In this document: piece after piece, positions 18,696-28,260 of the stretch
Numbering within the stretch: position 1 is the first letter of the stretch
Layout of the letters: each line of letters starts with the position of its first letter
Origin: Nigerium sp.
GTDB taxonomy: Bacteria; Actinomycetota; Actinomycetes; Propionibacteriales; Propionibacteriaceae
NCBI GenBank assembly: GCA_016711325.1
Contig: JADJTH010000008.1
Coordinates: 186,001-250,000, forward strand
Direction: 5' to 3'
Length of the DNA: 64,000 nt
Made by a program: the position numbers and the translations under genes
The notes under the pieces: model-generated
Databases searched by the model: none
Told to the model about the DNA's origin: nothing
What the model saw: the letters and a program-made list of their open reading frames with translations, nothing else

Positions 18696-20325
18696 CCTCG
18701 ATCCGCCGATGGTGTTGGGCGGGTCTGATGGCGAATGCTCCTGTGGCAAGCAAGGATGGGACTGCTTAAGGTTCTCATCCGCTGCCTGACAGGAGCACTC
18801 GTAGTGCGAGTCTGCCACACCATTCAACCGGTTTTCGACGACCCGAATCTGGTCGCGTTCGGCGGCCTTCCCGCAGTGATGCGGCTTGCCGAACAAGCCG
18901 GCCTCCACGAGCTCGTCGAGCAGCACCTGACCCTGCCCGGGACCGCCGGTGCGAACGCTCCGGTCAAGGTGTCGGCGCTCATCGCTGGGATGGTGGTCGG
19001 CGCTGACAGCATCAGCGACATGGACGTGCTGCGTCATGGCGGCATGGGGCGCGTGTTCGACGGGCTCCGCGCGGCGACCACCTTGGGCACCCACCTGCGC
19101 GCCTACCGGTTCGGCCACGTCCGCCAACTCGACGCGGTCGCCTCGCGCCTGTTGATCAAGCTGGCCGGGTTGTCGCCGATCCTGGACGGTGCCGACCAGC
19201 TGACCTTCGTCGATGTGGACGACACGATCCGGGAAACCCACGGCTACCGCAAGCAGGGCGCCGCCTACGGCTACAGCCGGGTCAAGGGCCTCAACGCCTT
19301 GGTGGCGACCATTTCGACGCCGACGAGTGCGCCGGTGATCGCCGCGACCCGGCTCCGCAAGGGCAACGTGTCCTCGGCCCGCGGTGCGGCCCGGCTGATC
19401 GGCGACACCCTGGCCACGCTCCGCCGGGCGACCACCCCCAGCCTGGTGATCGTCCGCGCTGACAGTGCCTACTTCAACCACGCCACCATCGCCGCTATTG
19501 CCGCCGGCGGCGCCCGATTCTCGATCACCGCCCGGATGAACACGGCCGTCACCAGGGCGATCACCACCATCAACGACACCGACTGGACGACGATCCGCTA
19601 CCCGCAAGCGATCTATGACGAGGCCCAACAGGTGTGGATCTCCGACGCCGAGGTCGCCGAGGTGCCGTTCACGGCGTTCACGTCCCGCCGCAAGGCCGAC
19701 CACGTCACCGCCCGGCTGGTCGTCCGTCGGGTGCGGCGACTGAACCCGAACGCGAAGGCCCAGGGTGAGCTGCTGCCCGGCTACCGCTACCACGCCGTCT
19801 TCACCAACAGCACCTTCGCGTTGGTGGACGCCGAGGCGTGCCACCGCGACCACGCCATCATCGAGGGCATCTTCGCCGACCTGAAAGACGGGCCGCTGGC
19901 CCACGCCCCGTCGGGGAAGTTCATGGCGAACAGTGCCTGGCTCGCCCTCACCGCCATGGCGTTCAACCTGACCCGCGCCGCCGCCCGGATCGCCAGCAAG
20001 ACCCTGGGCCGGGCCAGGACCTCGACGGTGCGCCGCACCCTCATCCAGGTCGCCGCCCGGATCGCGAACCAAGCCCGCACCTGGCTGCTGCACCTACCCC
20101 GGAACTGGCCGTGGGAACCCCAACTCGCCACCCTCTACAACGCCGCGTTCGGGCCACCAGCAGCCGCCAGCCCCTGACCACCCGCCCCCGCAGGCACAAG
20201 CAAGGAACCCAGTGGAAAAGCCGGGCACACCGGCAGTCACCCCACGCCCACCCGCGGAATCGCACTCCGGCCCATCATCGAAATTCGGAAACGGTCACCC
20301 ACGAATGAGCGTCGGCGGATCGAGG
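18696..20325 (+). mobile_element. IS1380-family insertion sequence inside a CRISPR spacer
   Basis: A 1,630-bp element bounded by perfect 14-bp inverted repeats, CCTCGATCCGCCGA at 18696-18709 and its complement at 20312-20325. It carries one intact transposase gene. Ends beginning CCT, a 4-5-bp target duplication and the transposase sequence all fit IS1380. Confidence 0.92.
18804..20177 (+). CDS. IS1380-family transposase
   Basis: A 457-residue DDE transposase that cuts and joins the element's ends. Acidic catalytic residues are visible in FVDVDDTIRETHGY, IVRADSAYFN and DHAIIEGIFADLKDG. I chose the GTG at 18804 (VRVCHTIQPVFDDPN), which matches the family's usual N-terminus and has AGGAG about eight bases upstream; an in-frame ATG at 18735 would add 23 residues without homology. 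The frame is intact, in contrast to the istA and istB genes nearby, so the element may still be mobile. Confidence 0.92.
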   Translation: MRVCHTIQPVFDDPNLVAFGGLPAVMRLAEQAGLHELVEQHLTLPGTAGANAPVKVSALIAGMVVGADSISDMDVLRHGGMGRVFDGLRAATTLGTHLRAYRFGHVRQLDAVASRLLIKLAGLSPILDGADQLTFVDVDDTIRETHGYRKQGAAYGYSRVKGLNALVATISTPTSAPVIAATRLRKGNVSSARGAARLIGDTLATLRRATTPSLVIVRADSAYFNHATIAAIAAGGARFSITARMNTAVTRAITTINDTDWTTIRYPQAIYDEAQQVWISDAEVAEVPFTAFTSRRKADHVTARLVVRRVRRLNPNAKAQGELLPGYRYHAVFTNSTFALVDAEACHRDHAIIEGIFADLKDGPLAHAPSGKFMANSAWLALTAMAFNLTRAAARIASKTLGRARTSTVRRTLIQVAARIANQARTWLLHLPRNWPWEPQLATLYNAAFGPPAAASP

Positions 20326-20348
20326 CTCAGAGGACATCACCTGGGCCG

Positions 20349-21975
20349 GTTCCTGCTCTTCACGTAGCAGGACTTCGTTGAGGCCATGCGGGTGGCTCGT
20401 CGTCGACGCTCGGCGGGGGTTCCTGCTCTTCACGTAGCAGGACTTCGTTGAGGCTGGCCGACCCTGCCGCGCACCATCACGCTCGGGTCCGTTCCTGCTC
20501 TTCACGTAGCAGGACTTCGTTGAGGCACGGCCGACATTGACGCGAGCATGATCCATGACCTGGTTCCTGCTCTTCACGTAGCAGGACTTCGTTGAGGCTG
20601 CCTCAGCTTCGCGCACGCCGAGCACGGTGGCGCGGATGTTCCTGCTCTTCACGTAGCAGGACTTCGTTGAGGCTCAGACACGCTGCTCTTCCGTTGAGCT
20701 ACGGAGGGTTCCTGCTCTTCACGTAGCAGGACTTCGTTGAGGCTGGGAATCGTACCCCGACGCCACGTTGGTCCCAGGTTCCTGCTCTTCACGTAGCAGG
20801 ACTTCGTTGAGGCGCCACCGCGACCGTCACGCGCACCACCAGCGGGCAGGTTCCTGCTCTTCACGTAGCAGGACTTCGTTGAGGCCTGAGTGTGGCCACC
20901 GTCGCTACCGAGTGCACGGGCAGTTCCTGCTCTTCACGTAGCAGGACTTCGTTGAGGCGGTCCCACACCCAGGAGACAGCCGCGGCGGTCTCGATGGTTC
21001 CTGCTCTTCACGTAGCAGGACTTCGTTGAGGCTGTGAGTGCCGTGATCTCAGGGTTTGTTGACGAGACAAGTTCCTGCTCTTCACGTAGCAGGACTTCGT
21101 TGAGGCGCTCAGAACACGCGCCCCTGCTGGCCGCGCTCAGTCGTTCCTGCTCTTCACGTAGCAGGACTTCGTTGAGGCCGGTCGGCACCGGGGAGAGGCT
21201 GTCGAGGTCGAGCCGGCCAGTTCCTGCTCTTCACGTAGCAGGACTTCGTTGAGGCGGCAGCTATCTCCCTGACCCTCGCAACCGGCACCTGCGTTCCTGC
21301 TCTTCACGTAGCAGGACTTCGTTGAGGCTTGCCGAGCGCCTTGCGGACCGTCATGCGCGCCACGGGTTCCTGCTCTTCACGTAGCAGGACTTCGTTGAGG
21401 CACCTACGCTGACCTGTCCGACGTGTCCGCCGCCGCCCGTTCCTGCTCTTCACGTAGCAGGACTTCGTTGAGGCCGGAGACTTCGTCATGTTTGGCCGGA
21501 CACGAGATTCGGGTTCCTGCTCTTCACGTAGCAGGACTTCGTTGAGGCCAGATCGACGTGACACGCTCCGCATCGTCTGGTGGCGGTTCCTGCTCTTCAC
21601 GTAGCAGGACTTCGTTGAGGCGCCTCACCCGCGCCCACATCCACCCGGAAGGAACCCGTTCCTGCTCTTCACGTAGCAGGACTTCGTTGAGGCAAGACGA
21701 ACGTGGCGTGGGCGAACGGGCAGCCGCTGGAGTTCCTGCTCTTCACGTAGCAGGACTTCGTTGAGGCTGTGCGTCGATGGCCGCGAGTGCTGCCGCCAGG
21801 ACGTCGCGTTCCTGCTCTTCACGTAGCAGGACTTCGTTGAGGCTTCCACCTCGAGTGGGGCGCAGGCCGGGACGGCTCGGTTCCTGCTCTTCACGTAGCA
21901 GGACTTCGTTGAGGCCGCGAGCGCGGTCGCCTCGGCGACACGTGGCGCGATCGACGGTTCCTGCTCTTCACGTAG
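20349..21975 (+). CRISPR. CRISPR array, middle segment (22 repeats plus a truncated one)
   Basis: Twenty-two repeats run from 20349 to 21915, spacers 34-41 nt, followed by a 41-nt spacer and a repeat cut after 19 nt (21957-21975) by the IS21 element. The part from 21182 to 21975 reappears beyond the IS21 element at 24573-25364. The spacer at 20674-20707 is tRNA-like. Confidence 0.97.
20674..20707 (-). other. Spacer resembling the 5' half of a tRNA
   Basis: Read on the minus strand this 34-nt spacer starts CCTCCGTAGCTCAACGGAAG and continues GAGC: a tRNA acceptor strand (from position 2), the TA at 8-9, a D-stem GCTC/GAGC closing a 7-nt D-loop AACGGAA, and the start of an anticodon arm. The target could be a phage-borne or host tRNA, or an attachment site. 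Confidence 0.6.
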
Positions 21976-22047
21976 TGGATATTGCGCTCGGTCAGAGCCA
22001 CTGTTCCGCTGGTGGGTGAGCCAGTGTTCCGGTGACCGGTGGGCCAC
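21976..22047. repeat. IS21 left terminal inverted repeat
   Basis: 72 bp matching the reverse complement of 24501-24572 with about five mismatches. It contains GAGCCACTGTTCCG and GGTGGGTGAGCCAGTGTTCC, likely multiple transposase-binding sites as in other IS21 elements. Confidence 0.9.
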
Positions 22048-22115
22048 TTCGACGGGGTTGGGTGAGCCGTGGCGACGTCAGGGGCGGGCCTTGATGGCCC
22101 GTCCCTGACGCTTGG

Positions 22116-22860
22116 TCACTCCAGGTGGGTGAAGTGCTTGCGCATGGAGTCGTCACAGTCGAGGACGGTGGCGTGCGCGTTGGTGGTGATCCGGTCGACG
22201 ATCGCGTCGGCGAGGATCTTCTCCTCCATCCGGTCGTGCCACTGCCCGGGTGGCAGTTGGGTGCAGTAGATCGTCGAGGCGGTCTTGTGGCGCCGGTCGA
22301 TGAGGGTATGGAGCTGTTGGACTTGTGGCCGGGTCGGTGGCGTGAGGAACCAGTCGTCGATGATCAACAACTCGACCTTGACGAGGGTGTCGAGGCAGCG
22401 TTTCTTGTCGCCGGTGCGTTCGGCGATCGTGATCCGGTCGAACAGTTCCCCGGCCGACAGGTAGAGGACCTTGCGGTATTGCTGGCAGGCCTTGTTCGCC
22501 AGGGCGCAGGCGACGTAGGTCTTCCCGGCTCCGGTGGGTCCTTGCAGGATGACGTCTTGGCGTTTGAGCAGGTAGGAGCCGACAGCCAGCCGAGCGATCA
22601 GTTCGCTGTCGACGCTGCGGCCGGGCATGGCCTTGAGGTCGGCCAGATCGGCTCCGGGTTGCGCCAGGCCTGCTTGCCGGCGGAGCCGGTGCAGCTTGCT
22701 GTCGCGCCGTCTCTCGTATTCCCAGTCGACGGCCTGTTTGACCAGCTCGGGGCGGGTGATGGTGGCCGCGGTGGGGGGTGTCGGCGAGGTTCTCGAAGTA
22801 CTCGGCCATCCCGGACAGGCGCATCATCTTGAGCCGGGTGAGGGTTTCGATGTCGATCAT
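22116..22860 (-). CDS. istB: IS21 helper ATPase IstB, frameshifted in this sequence
   Basis: AAA+ ATPase of about 247 residues that assists IstA in target selection. The start is MIDIETLTRLKMMRLSGMAE; the Walker A is QGPTGAGKTYVACALA and the Walker B LLIIDDW. The N-terminal ~30 residues and the rest are in different frames; removing one G from the six-G run at 22773-22778 joins them (...ADTPTAATITRPELVK...). The start overlaps the istA stop. Sequence error is the likely cause of the break. Confidence 0.88.
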
Positions 22861-24391
22861 GCCCGGCTCCCGTAGTAGTCAGCGCCGCGGACGAACCCTG
22901 CATCACCCAGCGATGGCGGCGGCGGGGTCGGGACCGGTGTCCATCCAGCCCACAGCTTCTTGATCAGCGTGTAGGACGGGGCGGGGGTGGCTGCCAACGC
23001 TCGACTGCAGGTGTCCTCGAGGCGGGCGATGCCGCCGGGCTTCTTGGCCAGCGACATCACCCCAGACACGACCGGTAGGACTGCTCGACGATCTTGCGGG
23101 ACGCGAGGATCGCCCGGATCGCGGCCACCGTGTGGGGGCCGATGGTCGAGGCCCACTGCTCGAACCGTTCCGGGGTCCAGTCCACGAGCCGGCTGCGATG
23201 CTGCTCGGGCATGTGCGCGGGCAGGGTGGAGTACCGGCCGAACACGCCGGTGAACCGTGGATGCGACGCGACGCGCTCCAAGCCGTCGAACACCTCCACG
23301 GTGGCCGAAGTGAGCCGGACATCCAGGACTGCCCGATCAGCCGGGCGGGGACCGAGTAGAAGTTCCGATCGACCTGGACGTGGTAGTTCGGTCCCGCCTT
23401 GGCCTTGCGGAGGTCCGCCAGTTCGAACCGGACCGGTGGTAGCGGGATCAGCAGTGGTTTCTCGTCGCGTTCGAACACCATCAGGCGGGAGTCCTCCCGC
23501 TTCTGGAACGGTCGGGCGTTGATGGCGGCGACCTCGTCGAAGATGGCCTCGTTCAACTCGGCCAACCCGACGAACTGCCGGTTGCGGAGCACCGCGGCGA
23601 CCTGCCCGGCGACGAACCGGACACTGCCTTCGACGACCGCCTTGTCGCGGGGACGCTTCACGCGGGCCGGGATGACCGCCGTCCCGTAATGCTCCGCCAA
23701 CCGCGCGTACGCCGGGTTCAACGCCGGCTCGTACCGGTCCGACCTGGACACCCCGGTACGCAGGTTGTCCGGGACGAGGAGCCGGCCGACACCCCCGAAA
23801 TGCTCGAACGCGTGCACGTGCGCGTCGATCCACGACCCCAACGTCATGTCGGGCAAGGCCTCCACATAGGAGTAGGCCGAGTACGACAACGCGGCCACGA
23901 ACACCCACGCCTGCCTCAGTTCGCCGGTCAGCGGGTCGGCGAACACCATCGGATCGCCGGCCCAGTCGACCTCGACCGACTCGCCCGGGCTGCGTTGGAT
24001 CCGCATCGACGCCCCCGTCGACTTCACCCACCGGCGGTACTGTTCGTTGAAGAACGAGTACTGGTACGGCACCTCGCCGGTGGCGCGGCACTTGGCCACG
24101 TACTCGTTCCACAACACCAGCAGTGTCACCGACGGCCGTCCCAGCTCCCGGTGCACATACACCGAAATCTGGTGCGGCCCGGTCCGAGTCCGGTTTGGCC
24201 GGCTCCGGCAGCAACAGGGTGCGGACCTCGTCAGCCCCGAGGTCCGCCACCTGCCCGAACCCGACACCGGCCGAGTCCGCCGCAGTGAACACCGCCGCCA
24301 CCGTGTTACGCGAACACCCCAACGCGTCAGCAATCCCGCGCTGGCTCACACCCTCGGCACGGAGCCTGAGGATCTGTTTGTAGTCGACCAT
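22857..24391 (-). CDS. istA: IS21 transposase IstA, frameshifted in this sequence
   Basis: Retroviral-integrase-type DDE transposase, about 511 residues when repaired. Starts MVDYKQILRLRAEGVSQRGI (helix-turn-helix for end binding). The core has VEVDWAGDPMVF, LLVPDNLRTGV and DKAVVEGSVRFV, giving the acidic residues. The reading frame changes near 24185, 23330 and 23075, so as written it is broken three times. The spread of indels matches the pattern seen in host genes of this window and need not mean that the element is dead. Confidence 0.88.
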
Positions 24392-24500
24392 GACGGACGA
24401 CTCCTCTCGTCAACGCCCGTGCCCCAGCGGCACGAACGCCGACGAACGTTCCACACGCGCAGACCAGCACCGGCGCCACGGCCCACCCCGGACCGTCACG

Positions 24501-24572
24501 GTGGCCCACTGGTCACCGGAACACTGGCTCACCCACCAACGGAACAGTGGCTCTCACCCAGCGCAATATGCA
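24501..24572. repeat. IS21 right terminal inverted repeat
   Basis: Partner of the left repeat at 21976-22047. It ends GCGCAATATGCA and is followed directly by spacer sequence TCGGCACC, whose missing first three bases are found at 21179-21181 in the other copy. Confidence 0.9.
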
Positions 24573-26916
24573 TCGGCACCGGGGAGAGGCTGTCGAGGTC
24601 GAGCCGGCCAGTTCCTGCTCTTCACGTAGCAGGACTTCGTTGAGGCGGCAGCTATCTCCCTGACCCTCGCAACCGGCACCTGCGTTCCTGCTCTTCACGT
24701 AGCAGGACTTCGTTGAGGCTTGCCGAGCGCCTTGCGGACCGTCATGCGCGCCACGGGTTCCTGCTCTTCACGTAGCAGGACTTCGTTGAGGCACCTACGC
24801 TGACCTGTCCGACGTGTCCGCCGCCGCCCGTTCCTGCTCTTCACGTAGCAGGACTTCGTTGAGGCCGGAGACTTCGTCATGTTTGGCCGGACACGAGATT
24901 CGGGTTCCTGCTCTTCACGTAGCAGGACTTCGTTGAGGCCAGATCGACGTGACACGCTCCGCATCGTCTGGTGGCGGTTCCTGCTCTTCACGTAGCAGGA
25001 CTTCGTTGAGGCGCCTCACCCGCGCCCACATCCACCCGGAAGGAACCCGTTCCTGCTCTTCACGTAGCAGGACTTCGTTGAGGCGCCTCACCCGCGCCCA
25101 CATCCACCCGGAAGGAACCCGTTCCTGCTCTTCACGTAGCAGGACTTCGTTGAGGCTGTGCGTCGATGGCCGCGAGTGCTGCCGCCAGGACGTCGCGTTC
25201 CTGCTCTTCACGTAGCAGGACTTCGTTGAGGCTTCCACCTCGAGTGGGGCGCAGGCCGGGACGGCTCGGTTCCTGCTCTTCACGTAGCAGGACTTCGTTG
25301 AGGCCGCGAGCGCGGTCGCCTCGGCGACACGTGGCGCGATCGACGGTTCCTGCTCTTCACGTAGCAGGACTTCGTTGAGGCGACCAAGATTCCGCAGTAA
25401 GACCCGAATCCTTAGGGGGTTCCTGCTCTTCACGTAGCAGGACTTCGTTGAGGCACGCCGACCAGCCCGAAGACCGAGAGCGCATGGAGCAGTTCCTGCT
25501 CTTCACGTAGCAGGACTTCGTTGAGGCTGCGCGACCGCGGCGAGCGTGCGGGCGACCATGCGGGTTCCTGCTCTTCACGTAGCAGGACTTCGTTGAGGCC
25601 GCTGGCTGGCCGACGACACGCCCGCCCACCGGGTGCCGGTTCCTGCTCTTCACGTAGCAGGACTTCGTTGAGGCGGACTCACGGAAGGCGGGTGGCAGTA
25701 CTGGGATCGCGGTTCCTGCTCTTCACGTAGCAGGACTTCGTTGAGGCGCGCTGTAGAGGGCGGACTGCTGCTCGTAGGTCCGGTTCCTGCTCTTCACGTA
25801 GCAGGACTTCGTTGAGGCGTCTGGCTCCTCGGCAAGATGCTGGACGACTGGTCCGGTTCCTGCTCTTCACGTAGCAGGACTTCGTTGAGGCGCGGTGATG
25901 TTGTACGCGTCCAGGGCTTCCTGGGCCTGGTTCCTGCTCTTCACGTAGCAGGACTTCGTTGAGGCCGATTCGCGGCTGCCGGGGCGCATCGCCGTTCGGC
26001 CCGTTCCTGCTCTTCACGTAGCAGGACTTCGTTGAGGCACGGTGAGCGCGGTCTCGAAGTTCTTCAGGTCCGCAGCAGTTCCTGCTCTTCACGTAGCAGG
26101 ACTTCGTTGAGGCTCCGCTACTGCGGGGCGGGCGGCACCGTGTCGGGCCCGGTTCCTGCTCTTCACGTAGCAGGACTTCGTTGAGGCTTATCGCCCTGCC
26201 GGGGTGGGTGAGTCGGTCAACGGGGTTCCTGCTCTTCACGTAGCAGGACTTCGTTGAGGCCGGGCTCGGCCCGCGTGGGCCGACGAGGTCGCCGCGAGTT
26301 CCTGCTCTTCACGTAGCAGGACTTCGTTGAGGCCGGCAGCCGACCCGCGGCAGGTACCAGGCCGTCCTGTTCCTGCTCTTCACGTAGCAGGACTTCGTTG
26401 AGGCGCGCTGATGTTGTACGTGTCCAGGCTTCCTGGGCTTGGTTCCTGCTCTTCACGTAGCAGGACTTCGTTGAGGCGACCAGTCCCAGCGCTGGACCTG
26501 GCTCGACCGCACCGCGTTCCTGCTCTTCACGGAGCAGGACTTCGTTGAGGGCTTGGGCACGCCATCGTCCACCGCGACAGCAACGCGAGTTCCTGCTCTT
26601 CACGGAGCAGGACTTCGTTGAGGCTGGGCGACGATCAGCGGCACCCCATCGCCGATCAGCCAGTTCCTGCTCTTCACGTAGCAGGACTTCGTTGAGGCCA
26701 GACCGCCGTGGTGACAATGACACCAATCTCCGGGTTCCTGCTCTTCACGTAGTAGGACTTCGTTGAGGCGAAATCCATGACCATCCCCGCCAGCCGCGAC
26801 CGGCCGCGTTCCTGCTCTTCACGGAGCAGGACTTCGTTGAGGGCTTGGGCACGCCATCGTCCACCGCGACAGTAACGCGAGTTCCTGCTCTTCACGGAGC
26901 AGGACTTCGTTGAGCG
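24573..26916 (+). CRISPR. CRISPR array, distal segment (32 repeats)
   Basis: Starts with a 38-nt partial spacer, then 32 repeats from 24611 to 26916, spacers 35-41 nt. The first eleven repeats and their spacers repeat the middle segment at a constant offset of 3,391 bp, except for one spacer swap. The last six repeats include variants: GGAGCAGG at 26516, 26589, 26808 and 26881, TAGTAGG at 26734, and an altered 3' end at the final copy. Such decay marks the trailer end. Confidence 0.97.
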
Positions 26917-27075
26917 CCGTGAGCAGGCGCGAGACCCGAGCAAGGGCACGAACTTGGCCTGTGTGTCTTTCCCCACAGATCGGATGATCGCCGGGCACTT
27001 GCCGCCCCAGCTTCGGGGTTCGGCTGCGGGTGTGCCTGATGAGAATCGACTGGACGTCGGGGTTAGCATCGGGGC

Positions 27076-28041
27076 ATGAGCGTGCATGCGATCGTGGCAG
27101 ATCGGCCGGGTGGCCCTGAGGTCCTGCAACTGCGAGAGGTGCCCGACCTGACAGTGGGCCCGGGCGAGCTTCTGGTCGGGACCGCGGCCGTCGGTGTGAA
27201 CTTCATCGAGATCTACCAGCGCAGCGGCGTCTATCCCGTCGCGTTCCCGTTCACGCCCGGCTCCGAGGCGTCCGGCATCGTGCGGGCGGTCGGTGAGGGC
27301 GTCGCCGGCGTCCGGGTAGGGGATCGCATCACCACCTCCGAGGCGCGCGCCACCTACGCGGACTCCTTCCTCGTGGCCGCCGAGGGTGCCGTACGGGTGC
27401 CGGACGCCGTGGCGCTCGACGTGGCCGGTGCGCTGCCCCTCCAGGGGCTGACCGCCCACTACCTCGCCACCTCGGCGGCGCACGCGCAGCCGGGAGACAC
27501 CGCCCTGGTACACGCGGGCGCCGGGGAGTGGGGCTGCTGCTCCCAATTGCTCGTCGCCCGCGGCGTCCGGGTGCTGACGACGGCCTCGACCCCCCGCCAA
27601 GCGCGACCTCAGCCGCGGCGCCGGCGCGTCCGAGGTGTTCGCCTACGACGGCTTCGCCGAAGCGCGCGCGAGGCGACCGACGGCGCGGGCGTCCATGTCG
27701 TCTACGACGGCGTCGGCAAGGACACCTTCGATGAGTCACTCCGGGCGCTGCGGGTCCGCGGCACCCTCGTGCTGTTCGGTGGCGCGAGCGGACAGGTGCC
27801 GCCATTCGACCTGCAGCGGCTCAACGCGGGCGGCTCGCTGTCGGTGACGCGACCGTCGTTGGGGCACTTTCTGAACACCCCCGAGGAACGGGCGTGGCGC
27901 TACGGCGAACTCTTCGACGCCCTCACCGCGGGAACGCTCGACGTGCGCATCGGCGCCCGGTTCCCGCTCGCGGACGCCGCCGCCGCTCATGCCGCGCTCG
28001 CGGGACGCGCGACCACGGGCAAGGTGATCCTTGAGGTCTGA
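27076..28041 (+). CDS. NADPH:quinone oxidoreductase-like protein, with compensated local frameshifts
   Basis: Medium-chain dehydrogenase/reductase of the zeta-crystallin/Qor type, reducing quinones or similar substrates with NADPH. The N-terminus MSVHAIVADRPGGPEVLQL and ...GVNFIEIYQRSGVYP are typical. The nucleotide-binding loop should read GAGGVGLLL but reads GAGEWGCC around 27525-27545, and residues encoded by 27592-27668 are out of frame until one extra C (27592-27597 run) is compensated by one missing G near 27665. Correcting these gives STPAKRDLSRGAGASEVF. The outer frame is restored, so the gene looks open but is locally garbled. About 321 residues. Confidence 0.88.
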   Translation: MSVHAIVADRPGGPEVLQLREVPDLTVGPGELLVGTAAVGVNFIEIYQRSGVYPVAFPFTPGSEASGIVRAVGEGVAGVRVGDRITTSEARATYADSFLVAAEGAVRVPDAVALDVAGALPLQGLTAHYLATSAAHAQPGDTALVHAGAGEWGCCSQLLVARGVRVLTTASTPRQARPQPRRRRVRGVRLRRLRRSAREATDGAGVHVVYDGVGKDTFDESLRALRVRGTLVLFGGASGQVPPFDLQRLNAGGSLSVTRPSLGHFLNTPEERAWRYGELFDALTAGTLDVRIGARFPLADAAAAHAALAGRATTGKVILEV

Positions 28042-28124
28042 CGATCCGCAGGCGCGACCTCGGCCGCGCCCGGGGCGGCCACGTTGACCAGGCTGTCGCG
28101 CCGGGCCGTACTCCTGGGACACAA

Positions 28125-28223
28125 TCAGATGAGCTGGGCCTGGATCAGGTGTGCTGCTCGGGCAGCGTCGCGCACGCGGTCACGCACCACGCGAGGAACC
28201 TTGATAGTGGCCACATCAGTCAT
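28125..28223 (-). CDS. Very small antitoxin-like or DNA-binding fragment
   Basis: A 32-residue reading frame, MTDVATIKVPRVVRDRVRDA and twelve more residues. The opening strand followed by an arginine-rich helix resembles the N-terminus of small ribbon-helix-helix antitoxins, which are normally at least twice as long. No toxin gene is adjacent. It follows the HTH gene by 37 bp on the same strand. Either a truncated remnant or another gene broken by an indel near its stop. Confidence 0.4.
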   Translation of the reverse strand: MTDVATIKVPRVVRDRVRDAARAAHLIQAQLI

Positions 28224-28260
28224 ACTGGCATGGGACCTCTCCGGGAACCCGGGTCTCGAG

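Larger units (their letters stand above)
18691..20330. repeat. 5-bp target-site duplication of the IS1380 element
   Basis: CTCAG occurs at 18691-18695 and again at 20326-20330, immediately outside the terminal inverted repeats. Removing the element and one CTCAG rebuilds a 37-nt spacer between repeats ending at 18676 and starting at 20349, a normal spacer length here. Confidence 0.85.
21976..24572 (-). mobile_element. IS21-family insertion sequence within the CRISPR array
   Basis: About 2.6 kb with long terminal inverted repeats (21976-22047 and 24501-24572, about five mismatches in 72 bp) starting TG and ending CA. It carries istA and istB on the minus strand. The left end abuts a CRISPR repeat broken at base 19; the right end abuts a spacer entered at its fourth base. 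The flanks show no target-site duplication, so the present junctions are not the product of one simple insertion. Confidence 0.93.
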
